DNA from: Lentisphaeria bacterium
Lineage (GTDB): Bacteria > Verrucomicrobiota > Lentisphaeria > Oligosphaerales > Oligosphaeraceae
Assembly: GCA_016302725.1 (NCBI GenBank)
Contig: JAEDNB010000094.1
Coordinates: forward strand, 1 to 7,957
Length of the DNA stretch: 7,957 bases
Reading direction: 5' to 3'
The notes beneath the pieces were generated by a model. That model made no database searches and was not told the DNA's origin. It saw only the letters and a list, made by a program, of their open reading frames with translations. Below, one piece after another: positions 1 to 7,004 of this stretch. Every line of letters begins with the position of its first letter. Position 1 is the stretch's first letter. Both the position numbers and the translations under genes were made by a program.

Positions 1-3000
1 ACCTCAAGACCCGGGCCAACATCCAATCCTGGCTGGAGGAACTCTACGCCTCCGACCTCTACCAGGAGGCCTATCCCTCCCTGCAACAGGAGGGCACCCT
101 CCTCACCTTCTGGGAAACCCCGGAGGAACTGGGCCTCTCGGAAGATGGCGAATCCTACAGAGAGGGGAAGGCCGTGGACTCCCAGGAGACTGCCTTCACC
201 CCAGCCGAAAGGGAAGTGAAGTTCACCTTCTCCGCCCAGGCTGGACGCCGCTACGTCTTCGCCCTCAGCGCCTCCCAGAGAAGCGGCCTCTCCGTCCCCA
301 CCGTGGCGCAACTGCTGGCCCACACCGCCTCCCTCACCGCCACCATCCATCCCCTGGGCGCCCCCGGCAGCCCCCTCCTGACCCTCCAGGGAAAGGGCTT
401 CTCCGCCCTGGACCGGGGCGTCTTCTTCGAACCCGAGGCCAGCGGCCTCTATGTCCTCTCCCTCTCCCTGGACGCCGCCCCCCAAGAGGAACTCCCCTTC
501 CGACTCCGCTACCACTACTCCCCCTACACCGGCCGCCCCGGCTCCCCCGACACCCCCCATTGGGAATGGCAGGAGGCACGGCGGGGAGAATGGACCATGG
601 ACTACGACGGAGTGGTGGCCTCCCCACAGGTGCGCCCCTTCCTCCTCTACATCGGCGGCGTGGCCTGGTGCCCCTACTGCGTGGTGGCGGACCGCTTCCT
701 CTTTGACACCGAGGCCTTCCGCCAGGCCACCGCAGACATGCCCCTGGTGATGCTGGACAACCGGCGGCGCGGCGAGCAGACGGGCCCCTCCCTCCTCCAC
801 GCCCCCGCCTACCTCCGCTATCTCCAAGACACCCTCTCCCCCGCCCCCACGGAAGGGGAACTGGAGGCCATGGCCCAGGAAAAACTGGCCGCCAACCGCC
901 TTGTCCAGACGGGCCTCGCCACCCCCGGCGCCACCACAATCAGCTATCCCACGCTCCTCCTCTGCCAGAGTGACGGCAAGGGCGGCATGCGGGTAGTCTC
1001 CCGCCTGTCCCCCGGGCTCTCCCCCAATGCCTCCTTCGAACAGAACGCCGCCGACACCCTGGCGAAACTCACCGCGCTTCTGGAGGATCCCTACGAGGAG
1101 GACGACAACTGGGCCGAACGGCAGCCGGCGGAACTCTCCCTGGCCGACCAGGACCTCACCTCCCCCCGCGCACTCCTGGGAGGGCTGGATTCCGCAGATT
1201 GGCGGCGCCTCGACTGCCAAGCCCCCGCCAATTGGCAAATCCGCCCCGTCGCCCTTGAGGAAGAGAGCGGCGCCCTGGCGGACCCTGCAGCCACCCTTCT
1301 CCTGACCCTCTACGACGAAAACCGGCAAAAACTGGACAGCCAGTCAGGCACCTGGCAGAATCCCCCGGAACTCCTCTTCAATGCCGTCCAAGGCACAAAG
1401 AGGCTCCTCTGCCTGGAAATCATAGGGCAGGGAATTCCCGTGCCCTACGCCCTGGAGTGCCGCACCTCCCTGCCCCCCTATGAACTCCGTTTCCCCGCCG
1501 ACACCCTGGATGTGGCCGGCCAGGACGGAAAGGCCACGGTGCAGGTCCTCTGGCGGCGGCTGGACCCCGCCGCCTCCGGCCTCGTCGCCAAGGCCACCCT
1601 GGAACTGCCGGAAGGCGTCCAGTGCCTCCAAGGCACGGAGCTCGCCGTCCAGGGGGAAAGCGGGACTCTGGAACTGAAGTTGACAGGCCTGTTGCAGGGG
1701 CAGGAGGAATCCGCCGTCCCGGTGGAAAGCCTCCTTGCCCTGGTTCCCCGGGAGAACTGCCGGATTGCCGCCCCCCAGGAGACCCTGCTCCGCCTCTACA
1801 CCCTGCCCGCCCTGCCGGGCCATGCCCCGGGGGAGACCGTCACCGTGAGCCTGGCGGAGAACCAGGCCCAGAGCCTCTCCTTCCCCTGCCTCAGCGGATA
1901 CGAGGACGTGCGGGTGGAAGCCCAGGGGCTTCCCCTGGGCGTGACCCTGGCCGTCAACCCGGAGACCGGTGCCCTGGAAGTCTCCGGCAAGCCTCTGGCC
2001 AGCGGCTCCTTCCCCGTGACCGTCACCCTAAAGACCGGAGACGGCAAGGAGGGAGCCACGTACACCTTCCTCCTGGAGATCCGCCCCCTGGCTGACCAAA
2101 ATCCCGTCGCCGCCCACAGCGACGCCTTCACCGGCAGGGTGACCAAGACCAGCGGGCTATGCGAGACGGTCGCCCTCCTGACCCTCCAGCGGAAGGACCA
2201 CCGTCTTGCCGCCACCATCCAAGCCCCCCCCGCCCTGGCCTTCTCCCTGGAAGACTGGTCCCTCACCGGACAGGACGGGACCGTCTCCGCCACCGCCACC
2301 ACCCCGGAGGGGACCCTTGCCCTGGCCCTCACCGCTGACGGGCAGGGAAGCGGAACCCTGTCCACGGCGCAAGGGAAGGAATACGCCATCTCCTTCGCCC
2401 CCAACCTCACCCAGGCCACACAGGAGGACTACCTGGGGCTCTTCCACGTGGCCATCAGCACCCCCTCCCTTGCCCAGGACGCCCCCAGGGGATACGGATT
2501 CCTCCAAATCCAGGTGAAGGAAGACGGCACCGCCCTGGTGCTTCCCAATGGAAGGCTCCCCGACGGCACCCTCCTCTCCTCCCAGGAAATCGCCCTCACC
2601 CGGTGTGAAGGCCAGGACGCCACCCTCAACCTCTACCTGACCACGGAAGAGGGGAGCGTCCTCGGCGGCCCCCTCGCCCTGGCCAAGGCAAATCCCGACT
2701 CGGAGGCGACCACCAGACTCTCCGCCTGCACGGACCTCTACTGGAGCCGCCCGGACAACACCCTCCTGGAGACGGACGCCTGCGGCGTCGCCTTCGACCC
2801 GGAAAGGGATTTCTGGGAACAACTCAAGGGCTCCGCCCAATACACCACCCTGAACTTCTCCGCCATCTTCGACTACCCCGAACAGGTGGGCACCCAACTC
2901 TGCCCCACCCCGGAGGGCCTCTTCCTCCAGGCCGTCCCCACCGGCATCCCCCTGGCGGAATCCACACGCCTCCTGCGGGGCTTCCAGCAACTCTCCCTGG

Positions 3001-3965
3001 AACCCGACCTGCCTGACGGGAAAACCATGCTTCCCGGCGTGGACCTCCTCCTGGAAATCACCCAGGACGGACGCCTTGAGGGCTCCTTTGCCCTTTTCCC
3101 CGCCGCCACCGGCACCCCGGAAACCGTGGAAATCCACGGCATCTTCACCCCGTATCCCGCCAGTTGCTGCGACGGCGGCCCCGATGCCGTCGCCTACGGG
3201 CATTTCCTCTACCAGGGGAGGAGTTGGCCCGTGCGCATCATCCCGGACCACAGCGCGGACACCTCGGCGGTGCGTCCCCTGCCCCTCCTGCGGCCGTCCA
3301 TGGAGCAGGGGGTCCTGCGGCTCTCCTGGGAGAAGCCGGAAGGGGAGCTGGGTGCCCTCTTCGACCGGGAGCTGGGGCTTCCCCTCGACCTTTCCCTGGA
3401 AGGCTCCCTCCCCGCCCCCAAGGAGGGCGGGCTTCTTTGCGCCTCTGTCGTCCGCCATGGGGTCGTGGCCCTTCCCACCCAGGAGGTCCCCGCCTACCGC
3501 CAGTCCACCCTCTCCGCCACCCTGACGGAGGAGGCCGCCCAGGCCCTTCCCCAGGGGGGATGGCTCTGCCTGGCGCTTCCGGAGGGTTTCCGCCTTCCCA
3601 TGGGCCTGGACCTCTCCAGGACCCCCCTCCATTGCCTCGCCCCCTCGGGAAATGCCTTCATCCCCTGGGACGGGCAGTCGGAAGGGCCCGCCGCCTTCTT
3701 CCTCCACCTCGCCCCCGGGCAGACCTTCGCCGTAACGGGACTCCAGCCCCTCAGCCAGGAGGCGCAGGAAGAGACTCCCCTCCCCGGCGGCGGCTACCGC
3801 CTGGTGCCGGCCGGGGAAGCCCAGGAAGGCCAGGGGGACATCTGGCACTGGGCGCCCCTGCGCCAGGCCTTCCTGCCCGGCCTGCCTGACGCCTCCCCCC
3901 TGACTCTCCAGGGCTTCCTCCAAGGAGTCTGGTACAAGCCCGCCGGCGCCTCAACGTCCCGCTAG
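1..3965 (+). CDS. Large secreted beta-sandwich protein with an embedded thioredoxin-like (CPYC) domain, 5' partial
   Basis: The reading frame is open from the first complete codon at position 3 to the TAG at 3963-3965, so 1320 codons are visible and the true start lies left of the window. A GTG at 174 is internal: the protein-like frame continues upstream of it without a stop. The order of parts is as follows. About 195-530 is a beta-rich domain resembling pre-peptidase C-terminal (PPC) domains. About 621-1090 is a thioredoxin fold with the active site WCPYC (cysteines at 669-671 and 678-680) and a likely cis-proline in SYPT (948-950). About 1125-1480 is a second PPC-like domain. About 1835-2090 resembles a putative Ig (He_PIG) domain. 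From about 2105 to the end are beta modules, including GYGFLQIQV followed by GRLPDGTLLSS, a pattern I associate with large exported proteins of Verrucomicrobiota and Lentisphaerota. The signal peptide would lie outside the window, so export is inferred. It precedes a lipoprotein gene by 11 nt and probably shares its transcript. A thiol-disulfide role is likely for the CPYC domain; the substrate is unknown. Confidence 0.9.
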   Translation, partial: LKTRANIQSWLEELYASDLYQEAYPSLQQEGTLLTFWETPEELGLSEDGESYREGKAVDSQETAFTPAEREVKFTFSAQAGRRYVFALSASQRSGLSVPTVAQLLAHTASLTATIHPLGAPGSPLLTLQGKGFSALDRGVFFEPEASGLYVLSLSLDAAPQEELPFRLRYHYSPYTGRPGSPDTPHWEWQEARRGEWTMDYDGVVASPQVRPFLLYIGGVAWCPYCVVADRFLFDTEAFRQATADMPLVMLDNRRRGEQTGPSLLHAPAYLRYLQDTLSPAPTEGELEAMAQEKLAANRLVQTGLATPGATTISYPTLLLCQSDGKGGMRVVSRLSPGLSPNASFEQNAADTLAKLTALLEDPYEEDDNWAERQPAELSLADQDLTSPRALLGGLDSADWRRLDCQAPANWQIRPVALEEESGALADPAATLLLTLYDENRQKLDSQSGTWQNPPELLFNAVQGTKRLLCLEIIGQGIPVPYALECRTSLPPYELRFPADTLDVAGQDGKATVQVLWRRLDPAASGLVAKATLELPEGVQCLQGTELAVQGESGTLELKLTGLLQGQEESAVPVESLLALVPRENCRIAAPQETLLRLYTLPALPGHAPGETVTVSLAENQAQSLSFPCLSGYEDVRVEAQGLPLGVTLAVNPETGALEVSGKPLASGSFPVTVTLKTGDGKEGATYTFLLEIRPLADQNPVAAHSDAFTGRVTKTSGLCETVALLTLQRKDHRLAATIQAPPALAFSLEDWSLTGQDGTVSATATTPEGTLALALTADGQGSGTLSTAQGKEYAISFAPNLTQATQEDYLGLFHVAISTPSLAQDAPRGYGFLQIQVKEDGTALVLPNGRLPDGTLLSSQEIALTRCEGQDATLNLYLTTEEGSVLGGPLALAKANPDSEATTRLSACTDLYWSRPDNTLLETDACGVAFDPERDFWEQLKGSAQYTTLNFSAIFDYPEQVGTQLCPTPEGLFLQAVPTGIPLAESTRLLRGFQQLSLEPDLPDGKTMLPGVDLLLEITQDGRLEGSFALFPAATGTPETVEIHGIFTPYPASCCDGGPDAVAYGHFLYQGRSWPVRIIPDHSADTSAVRPLPLLRPSMEQGVLRLSWEKPEGELGALFDRELGLPLDLSLEGSLPAPKEGGLLCASVVRHGVVALPTQEVPAYRQSTLSATLTEEAAQALPQGGWLCLALPEGFRLPMGLDLSRTPLHCLAPSGNAFIPWDGQSEGPAAFFLHLAPGQTFAVTGLQPLSQEAQEETPLPGGGYRLVPAGEAQEGQGDIWHWAPLRQAFLPGLPDASPLTLQGFLQGVWYKPAGASTSR

Positions 3966-3976
3966 CCCCTCTCCCC

Positions 3977-5191
3977 ATGCGCCACTTCCTTCCCCTCTCC
4001 CTGATTTTCGCCCTCCTCCTGCCCCTGGCGGGAGTCTCCTGCAAGCCCGCCCCACAGGACCCGCCCCCACGCCAGGAAGAGGCCCCCGCCCCCACGGAGG
4101 AGGCGACGGGAGCCTCCGCCGGAGAGGAGGACCTCTTCCGGCATCCCCTGGAATTGGATTACCAGGGGACCCTGGACATGGGCACCCTGTATGCCAGGGA
4201 GCAACGCCACGCCTCCTTCACCCTCCGGAACACCAGCGCCTTTCCCCAGGAAATCCAGGACATCTTCCCCACCTGCCCCTGCATCACCATGGACCGCTCC
4301 TACCGGGGAATCCTCCTCGCCCCACAGGAGGCCCTGGAGATTGGCTTCACCATGGACGCCGCCACGGTCAAGATAGACTCCTTTGGCCGGGTAATCCAGA
4401 TTGACTCCAAGGGCAACAAGCCCCTGCAGGCCCGGGTGGGAGGCCACATCCTGGAACCCCTGCTGGCCACGCCGGACAAGGACGTGGACCTGGGGGCCCT
4501 GAAGACCCCCTCCGCCCCCGTCAGCGTCCGCCTGGCCTTGAAGAAGAATCCCGCCATGGACCAGCCGCTGGTGCTTGGCGTCCCCAAAGAGGGCCGGTTT
4601 TTCCAGACGGAGCTGAAGAAGACGGGGGAGGATTCCTATGAACTGACCATCACCTCCCGGCAGGACCTCCCCTATGGGCGGGCCCAGCAGTTCCTGTTCC
4701 TCCTTCCCATCGTGGAGCCGGCCAGCGCCCGGGAGGCGGTCGTCTCCCTTTCCCTGGATGTGGCGGAGAAGGTCTATTTCACGCCGGATACCTGGCGCAT
4801 CCTCCCCGAAAGCCTCCAGGAGGCGGGCAGCCTCACAGAGCGCTTCGCCTATGGCGAGGTGCCCGGCCTCCAGGAGGAACACAAGGCGGGGGACCCCGCC
4901 GCCAGCAACCGCTCCCTCATGCGCCGGAAGAAGACCCAGGGCAACGCCATCCCCCTCCGCTTCGTGAAGGAACACCACGACTGGGACGACCTCTTCGCCC
5001 ACCTGGAGTTCCAGGTGCCCCCGGGCGTGACCCTGGAAAAGGTGCGCCATCCCAAGGGCGTGGAAGTGAAGGTCACCGTCACCCCCGCCAGTTTTCCCCC
5101 GGACGTGACCCAGCTCCGCCTCCTTCCCTTCCGGGGGCAGAACGAATTTTCCCCCATCACCATCTCCCTGGAGGGCGGGAGTCAGCCCTAG
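3977..5191 (+). CDS. DUF1573-domain lipoprotein
   Basis: A 404-residue protein. Residues 1-22 form a signal peptide with a hydrophobic core (LIFALLLPLAG) ending at Cys22. The sequence before the cysteine is GVSC, a relaxed lipobox with Gly at -3, so lipid attachment is probable but not certain. Residues 23-55 are a Pro/Glu/Ala-rich linker. Residues 58-157 match DUF1573, an Ig-like/ASH-type beta-sandwich. They include LDMGTL, the FTLRNTS strand, TCPC (Cys100 and Cys102) where the family usually has a CGC-like motif, and a GGHI end. The remaining 250 residues are beta-rich and may be one or two further sandwich domains; I do not recognise them. The start fits because ATG directly precedes the signal peptide, although only pyrimidines and no Shine-Dalgarno sequence lie upstream. 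It sits 11 nt after the giant thioredoxin-domain gene and 24 nt before the CcdA-like gene, suggesting an envelope partner or scaffold. The molecular function of DUF1573 is not established. Confidence 0.9.
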   Translation: MRHFLPLSLIFALLLPLAGVSCKPAPQDPPPRQEEAPAPTEEATGASAGEEDLFRHPLELDYQGTLDMGTLYAREQRHASFTLRNTSAFPQEIQDIFPTCPCITMDRSYRGILLAPQEALEIGFTMDAATVKIDSFGRVIQIDSKGNKPLQARVGGHILEPLLATPDKDVDLGALKTPSAPVSVRLALKKNPAMDQPLVLGVPKEGRFFQTELKKTGEDSYELTITSRQDLPYGRAQQFLFLLPIVEPASAREAVVSLSLDVAEKVYFTPDTWRILPESLQEAGSLTERFAYGEVPGLQEEHKAGDPAASNRSLMRRKKTQGNAIPLRFVKEHHDWDDLFAHLEFQVPPGVTLEKVRHPKGVEVKVTVTPASFPPDVTQLRLLPFRGQNEFSPITISLEGGSQP

Positions 5192-5213
5192 AATCCCCGG
5201 AAGCCTCCCGGCC
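5173..5213 (+). promoter_or_regulatory. Possible stem-loop spanning the stop of the DUF1573 gene and the upstream edge of the next start
   Basis: GGGCGGGAG (5173-5181) can pair with CTCCCGGCC (5205-5213) at eight of nine positions, with one G-G mismatch and a 23-nt loop. The stop codon of the DUF1573 gene (5189-5191) lies in the loop, and the 3' arm ends 2 nt before the ATG at 5216. Such a stem could make translation of the third gene depend on ribosomes arriving from the second. In DNA this GC-rich a stem of this size may also be chance. Confidence 0.3.
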
Positions 5214-5215
5214 CC

Positions 5216-6772
5216 ATGCGCCTTCTCCCCGCCCTTCTCCTCTTCCTTTGCCTGGCGGCCTCCTCCCCCCTGGAGGCCAGGCCCTTCTTCCTCCTTTTCG
5301 GCTCCGAATCCTGCGACGAGTGCCAGGCCTTCCGGAAGGAATGGGAGGCCCAGGCCACTCCACAGGACCCCCTCCTGGTCTATCTCTGCATCGACAGCGA
5401 GGAAAACTATCTCTTCCTCCGCTCCCTGGAAGAGGCCCTGGGCGTGAAAACCCCCGCCAACTCCTTCCCCCTCCTCCTGGCGGGAACCCACTTCGTGGAG
5501 GGAGTGGAACGCTTCCAGGAAACCTGCCAGGAGGAATGGCTCCTGGAGCCGCCCCCCGCCCCCCTGGCCCCCCTCCTCCCTGAAATCAAAGCCGCACAGG
5601 ACGCCACCATCCTCGCCTGGAATGCGCCGGAACACGCCGCCCCCCCAGGCACGGCCGGCAAAGCCCCCCTGGCCACTCCCCCAAGGCTCCTCTATCTCGC
5701 CTCCCCCGGATGCGCCAAATGCGCCCGCCAGGAACAGGAACTGAAACGACTCCAAAAAAGACTCCCCGGCCTCCAGGTGACACAGTGCCTCGTCAGCAGC
5801 CCGGAGGGCCTGGTCTATGGGGAACGCCTCCGCAACCGTTTCCCCATCCCGGAGGACGACACCCAGAACCTCACCCCCCTCGTCGCCTGGGGAAGCGGCT
5901 TCCTCTACGGACGCACCGTCACCGCGGAGGAACTCCAGGAACGCCTCCAGGAAGAGACCCAGCCCGCCTGGTGGCTGGAGGAAATCCAGGGCCGGGAGCG
6001 GGAGGAGGCCCTCCACCACGCCAACCATCTCCTCGACAGCCTCACCTGGACCATGCTCATCAACGCAGGGCTGCTGGACGGCATCAACCCCTGCGCCTTC
6101 GCCACCATCATCTTCCTGGTCAGCTATCTCCTCTACCTCAAGCGACGGCGGCGCTTCGTCCTGGCCGTGGGCGCCTGCTTCTGCCTGGGGGTATTCCTCT
6201 CCTATCTGCTCTACGGCCTCTCCCTGGGCTTCCTCATCCACCAGCTGAACCGCTTCCCCCTGGTGAAAATCCTCCTCTACGGCTCCTTCGCCGCCCTGGG
6301 ACTCCTCCTCTTCCTCCTCCATCTCCGGGACGCCCTCCGCTTCCGGAAAAACCGGCGGGTGGCGGACATGGAAATGGGGCTGGGCATGGAAACCCACCGG
6401 AAAATCCACGGCAAAATCCACCAGTGGGCCAAACTGCCCGACCGCCTGGCCATCCCCGCCGCCACCCTCCTGGGCTGCGTGGTCTCCGCCATGGAACTGG
6501 CCTGCACCGGCCAAGTCTACCTGCCCACCATTGCCGCCATCATGGCCGATGGATTCCAGCCCAAGGTCTTCTGGATGCTCCTCGCCTACAACGCCGCCTT
6601 CATCCTCCCCCTCCTGGGCGTCACCCTGGCCGCCTACTGGGGCACAGGGGCGCAGGCCCTGGCCGACTGGGCAAAGCGGCACATCCTGGCCACAAAGGCC
6701 TTCCTGTCCCTCCTCTTCCTCCTCATGGCGGCCTATTTCCTCTTCCAATTCCTCCGCCTCCTCCTTCCCTGA
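5216..6772 (+). CDS. CcdA/DsbD-family membrane thiol-disulfide electron transporter with two N-terminal thioredoxin-like domains
   Basis: A 518-residue protein. Residues 1-22 are a signal peptide. Residues 23-125 form a thioredoxin-like domain with CDEC (Cys33, Cys36) and a cis-Pro candidate in NSFP (Pro85). Residues 155-246 form a second one with CAKC (Cys166, Cys169) and NLTP (Pro221). Six membrane helices follow, at about 278-308, 314-340, 348-371, 411-440, 451-476 and 489-517. DGINPCAF in helix 1 (Cys293) and ELACTGQVYLPT in helix 4 (Cys430) are the paired cysteines typical of CcdA-like electron carriers. Basic loops (KRRRR at 309-313, RFRKNRR at 375-381, KRH at 487-489) fit the positive-inside rule, with the thioredoxin domains outside the membrane. 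The known family role is to move electrons from cytoplasmic thioredoxin across the membrane. Here the fused domains would be the first acceptors, and the upstream CPYC protein a possible further target (inference). It is the last gene of the apparent operon. Cytochrome c maturation is an alternative role, but no cytochrome or heme gene is nearby. Confidence 0.92.
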   Translation: MRLLPALLLFLCLAASSPLEARPFFLLFGSESCDECQAFRKEWEAQATPQDPLLVYLCIDSEENYLFLRSLEEALGVKTPANSFPLLLAGTHFVEGVERFQETCQEEWLLEPPPAPLAPLLPEIKAAQDATILAWNAPEHAAPPGTAGKAPLATPPRLLYLASPGCAKCARQEQELKRLQKRLPGLQVTQCLVSSPEGLVYGERLRNRFPIPEDDTQNLTPLVAWGSGFLYGRTVTAEELQERLQEETQPAWWLEEIQGREREEALHHANHLLDSLTWTMLINAGLLDGINPCAFATIIFLVSYLLYLKRRRRFVLAVGACFCLGVFLSYLLYGLSLGFLIHQLNRFPLVKILLYGSFAALGLLLFLLHLRDALRFRKNRRVADMEMGLGMETHRKIHGKIHQWAKLPDRLAIPAATLLGCVVSAMELACTGQVYLPTIAAIMADGFQPKVFWMLLAYNAAFILPLLGVTLAAYWGTGAQALADWAKRHILATKAFLSLLFLLMAAYFLFQFLRLLLP

Positions 6773-6790
6773 AAATCCCGCCCTTCCGAG

Positions 6791-6818
6791 TTGCAAGCCA
6801 GGAAAACGGGGTTAAATT
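6791..6818 (+). promoter_or_regulatory. Candidate sigma-70-type promoter for the leuA leader transcript
   Basis: TTGCAA (6791-6796) is followed after 16 nt by TAAATT (6813-6818). Each matches the bacterial consensus hexamers at four of six positions. This is one of the few AT-containing stretches near leuA. It lies in the right place to start a transcript near 6825, upstream of the leader peptide. The match is modest, the promoter consensus of this lineage is unknown, and no alternative looked better. Confidence 0.4.
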
Positions 6819-6841
6819 ACGCGCCGTTTCCGCCAGAAGGC

Positions 6842-6859
6842 AGGGATAGCCTTATCCCT
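6842..6859 (+). promoter_or_regulatory. Perfect inverted repeat between the promoter and the leader peptide
   Basis: AGGGATA (6842-6848) and TATCCCT (6853-6859) are exact reverse complements separated by GCCT. It lies about 20-35 nt downstream of the predicted transcription start and 22 nt before the leader ATG. It could be an operator for a dimeric regulator or a small 5' UTR hairpin. The symmetry is seen in the sequence; neither role is demonstrated. Confidence 0.45.
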
Positions 6860-6881
6860 CCCCCATCCACTTTTCCCCTCT

Positions 6882-6950
6882 ATGACGATGCACACGGCAT
6901 TCATCCTTAGCAACCTCCTCACGCTGGCCCTTAGGCCGGCGGGAGGTTGA
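6882..6950 (+). CDS. leuA leader peptide (attenuation peptide), 22 residues
   Basis: A short frame runs from ATG at 6882 to TGA at 6948-6950. It encodes 22 residues, beginning MTMHTAF and ending RPAGG. Five residues are leucine: codon 9 (CTT), codons 12 and 13 (CTC CTC), codon 15 (CTG) and codon 17 (CTT). Residues 12-17 read LLTLAL, a run where a ribosome short of Leu-tRNA would stall. A second in-frame ATG at 6888 could be the real start. No Shine-Dalgarno sequence is present, as for the other genes here. The frame lies upstream of an intrinsic terminator and leuA, and its 3' half is one arm of the leader hairpin, which is the arrangement of E. coli and Salmonella leuL. The Arg-Pro-x-Gly-Gly ending also resembles Salmonella leuL, likely because those codons are fixed by RNA pairing. 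The peptide itself probably has no function beyond being translated. Confidence 0.8.
   Translation: MTMHTAFILSNLLTLALRPAGG
6911..6949 (+). promoter_or_regulatory. Leader (1:2) hairpin of the leuA attenuator
   Basis: CAACCTCC (6911-6918) pairs perfectly with GGAGGTTG (6942-6949). Inside it, GCTGGCC (6923-6929) pairs with GGCCGGC (6934-6940) around a CTTA loop, with one G-U pair. This gives 15 pairs with a small internal loop (TCAC opposite G). The 5' arm covers the Leu codons of the leader peptide and the 3' arm covers its last codons and stop. A ribosome stalled on the Leu codons would break this hairpin and free the 3' arm. With no translation the hairpin would form and hold that arm. Confidence 0.75.
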
Positions 6951-6996
6951 TTTGTTCCTGCCGCCATCCGACTAGAACGAGAGAAGCCCCCCGCTG
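6937..6996 (+). promoter_or_regulatory. Predicted antiterminator pairing of the leuA attenuator
   Basis: The 3' arm of the leader hairpin, CGGCGGGAGGTT (6937-6948), can pair with AGCCCCCCGCTG (6985-6996), which is the 5' arm of the terminator. Eleven of twelve positions pair, with two G-U pairs and one A-C mismatch. This pairing excludes both the leader hairpin and the terminator, so it is the expected read-through structure under leucine shortage. A shorter competing fold exists: GGCGGGAGG (6938-6946) with CCTGCCGCC (6957-6965), eight of nine paired. That fold would leave the terminator free to form. Confidence 0.6.
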
Positions 6997-7004
6997 CAAG
7001 CGCC
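6984..7004 (+). repeat. Direct repeat copy 1 (5' arm of the leuA terminator)
   Basis: The 21-nt sequence starting AAGCCCCCCG and ending GCAAGCGCC matches 7049-7069 at 19 of 21 positions; only CT versus GC in the middle differs. Copy 1 contains the 5' arm of the terminator. Confidence 0.85.

Noticed and set aside
174..176. GTG as the start codon of the large exported protein
   Set aside because: The frame is open all the way to position 3 with ordinary protein-like sequence, and no signal peptide follows the GTG, so the gene begins outside the window.
2157..3923. A 588-codon open frame on the - strand within the large exported-protein gene
   Set aside because: Same cause as the other antisense frame: compositional shadow, Gly/Glu-rich product, no domain or signal.
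3962..6796. A 944-codon open frame on the - strand across the DUF1573 and CcdA-like genes
   Set aside because: It is the mirror of two well-supported + strand genes. Heavy use of C in the third codon position removes stops from the antisense frame, and its product is low-complexity Gly/Glu-rich with no recognisable domain.
6774..6813. Terminator directly after the CcdA-like gene (AATCCCG with CGGGGTT)
   Set aside because: A seven-pair stem is possible but the loop is 26 nt and no T-run follows; the region fits a promoter better.
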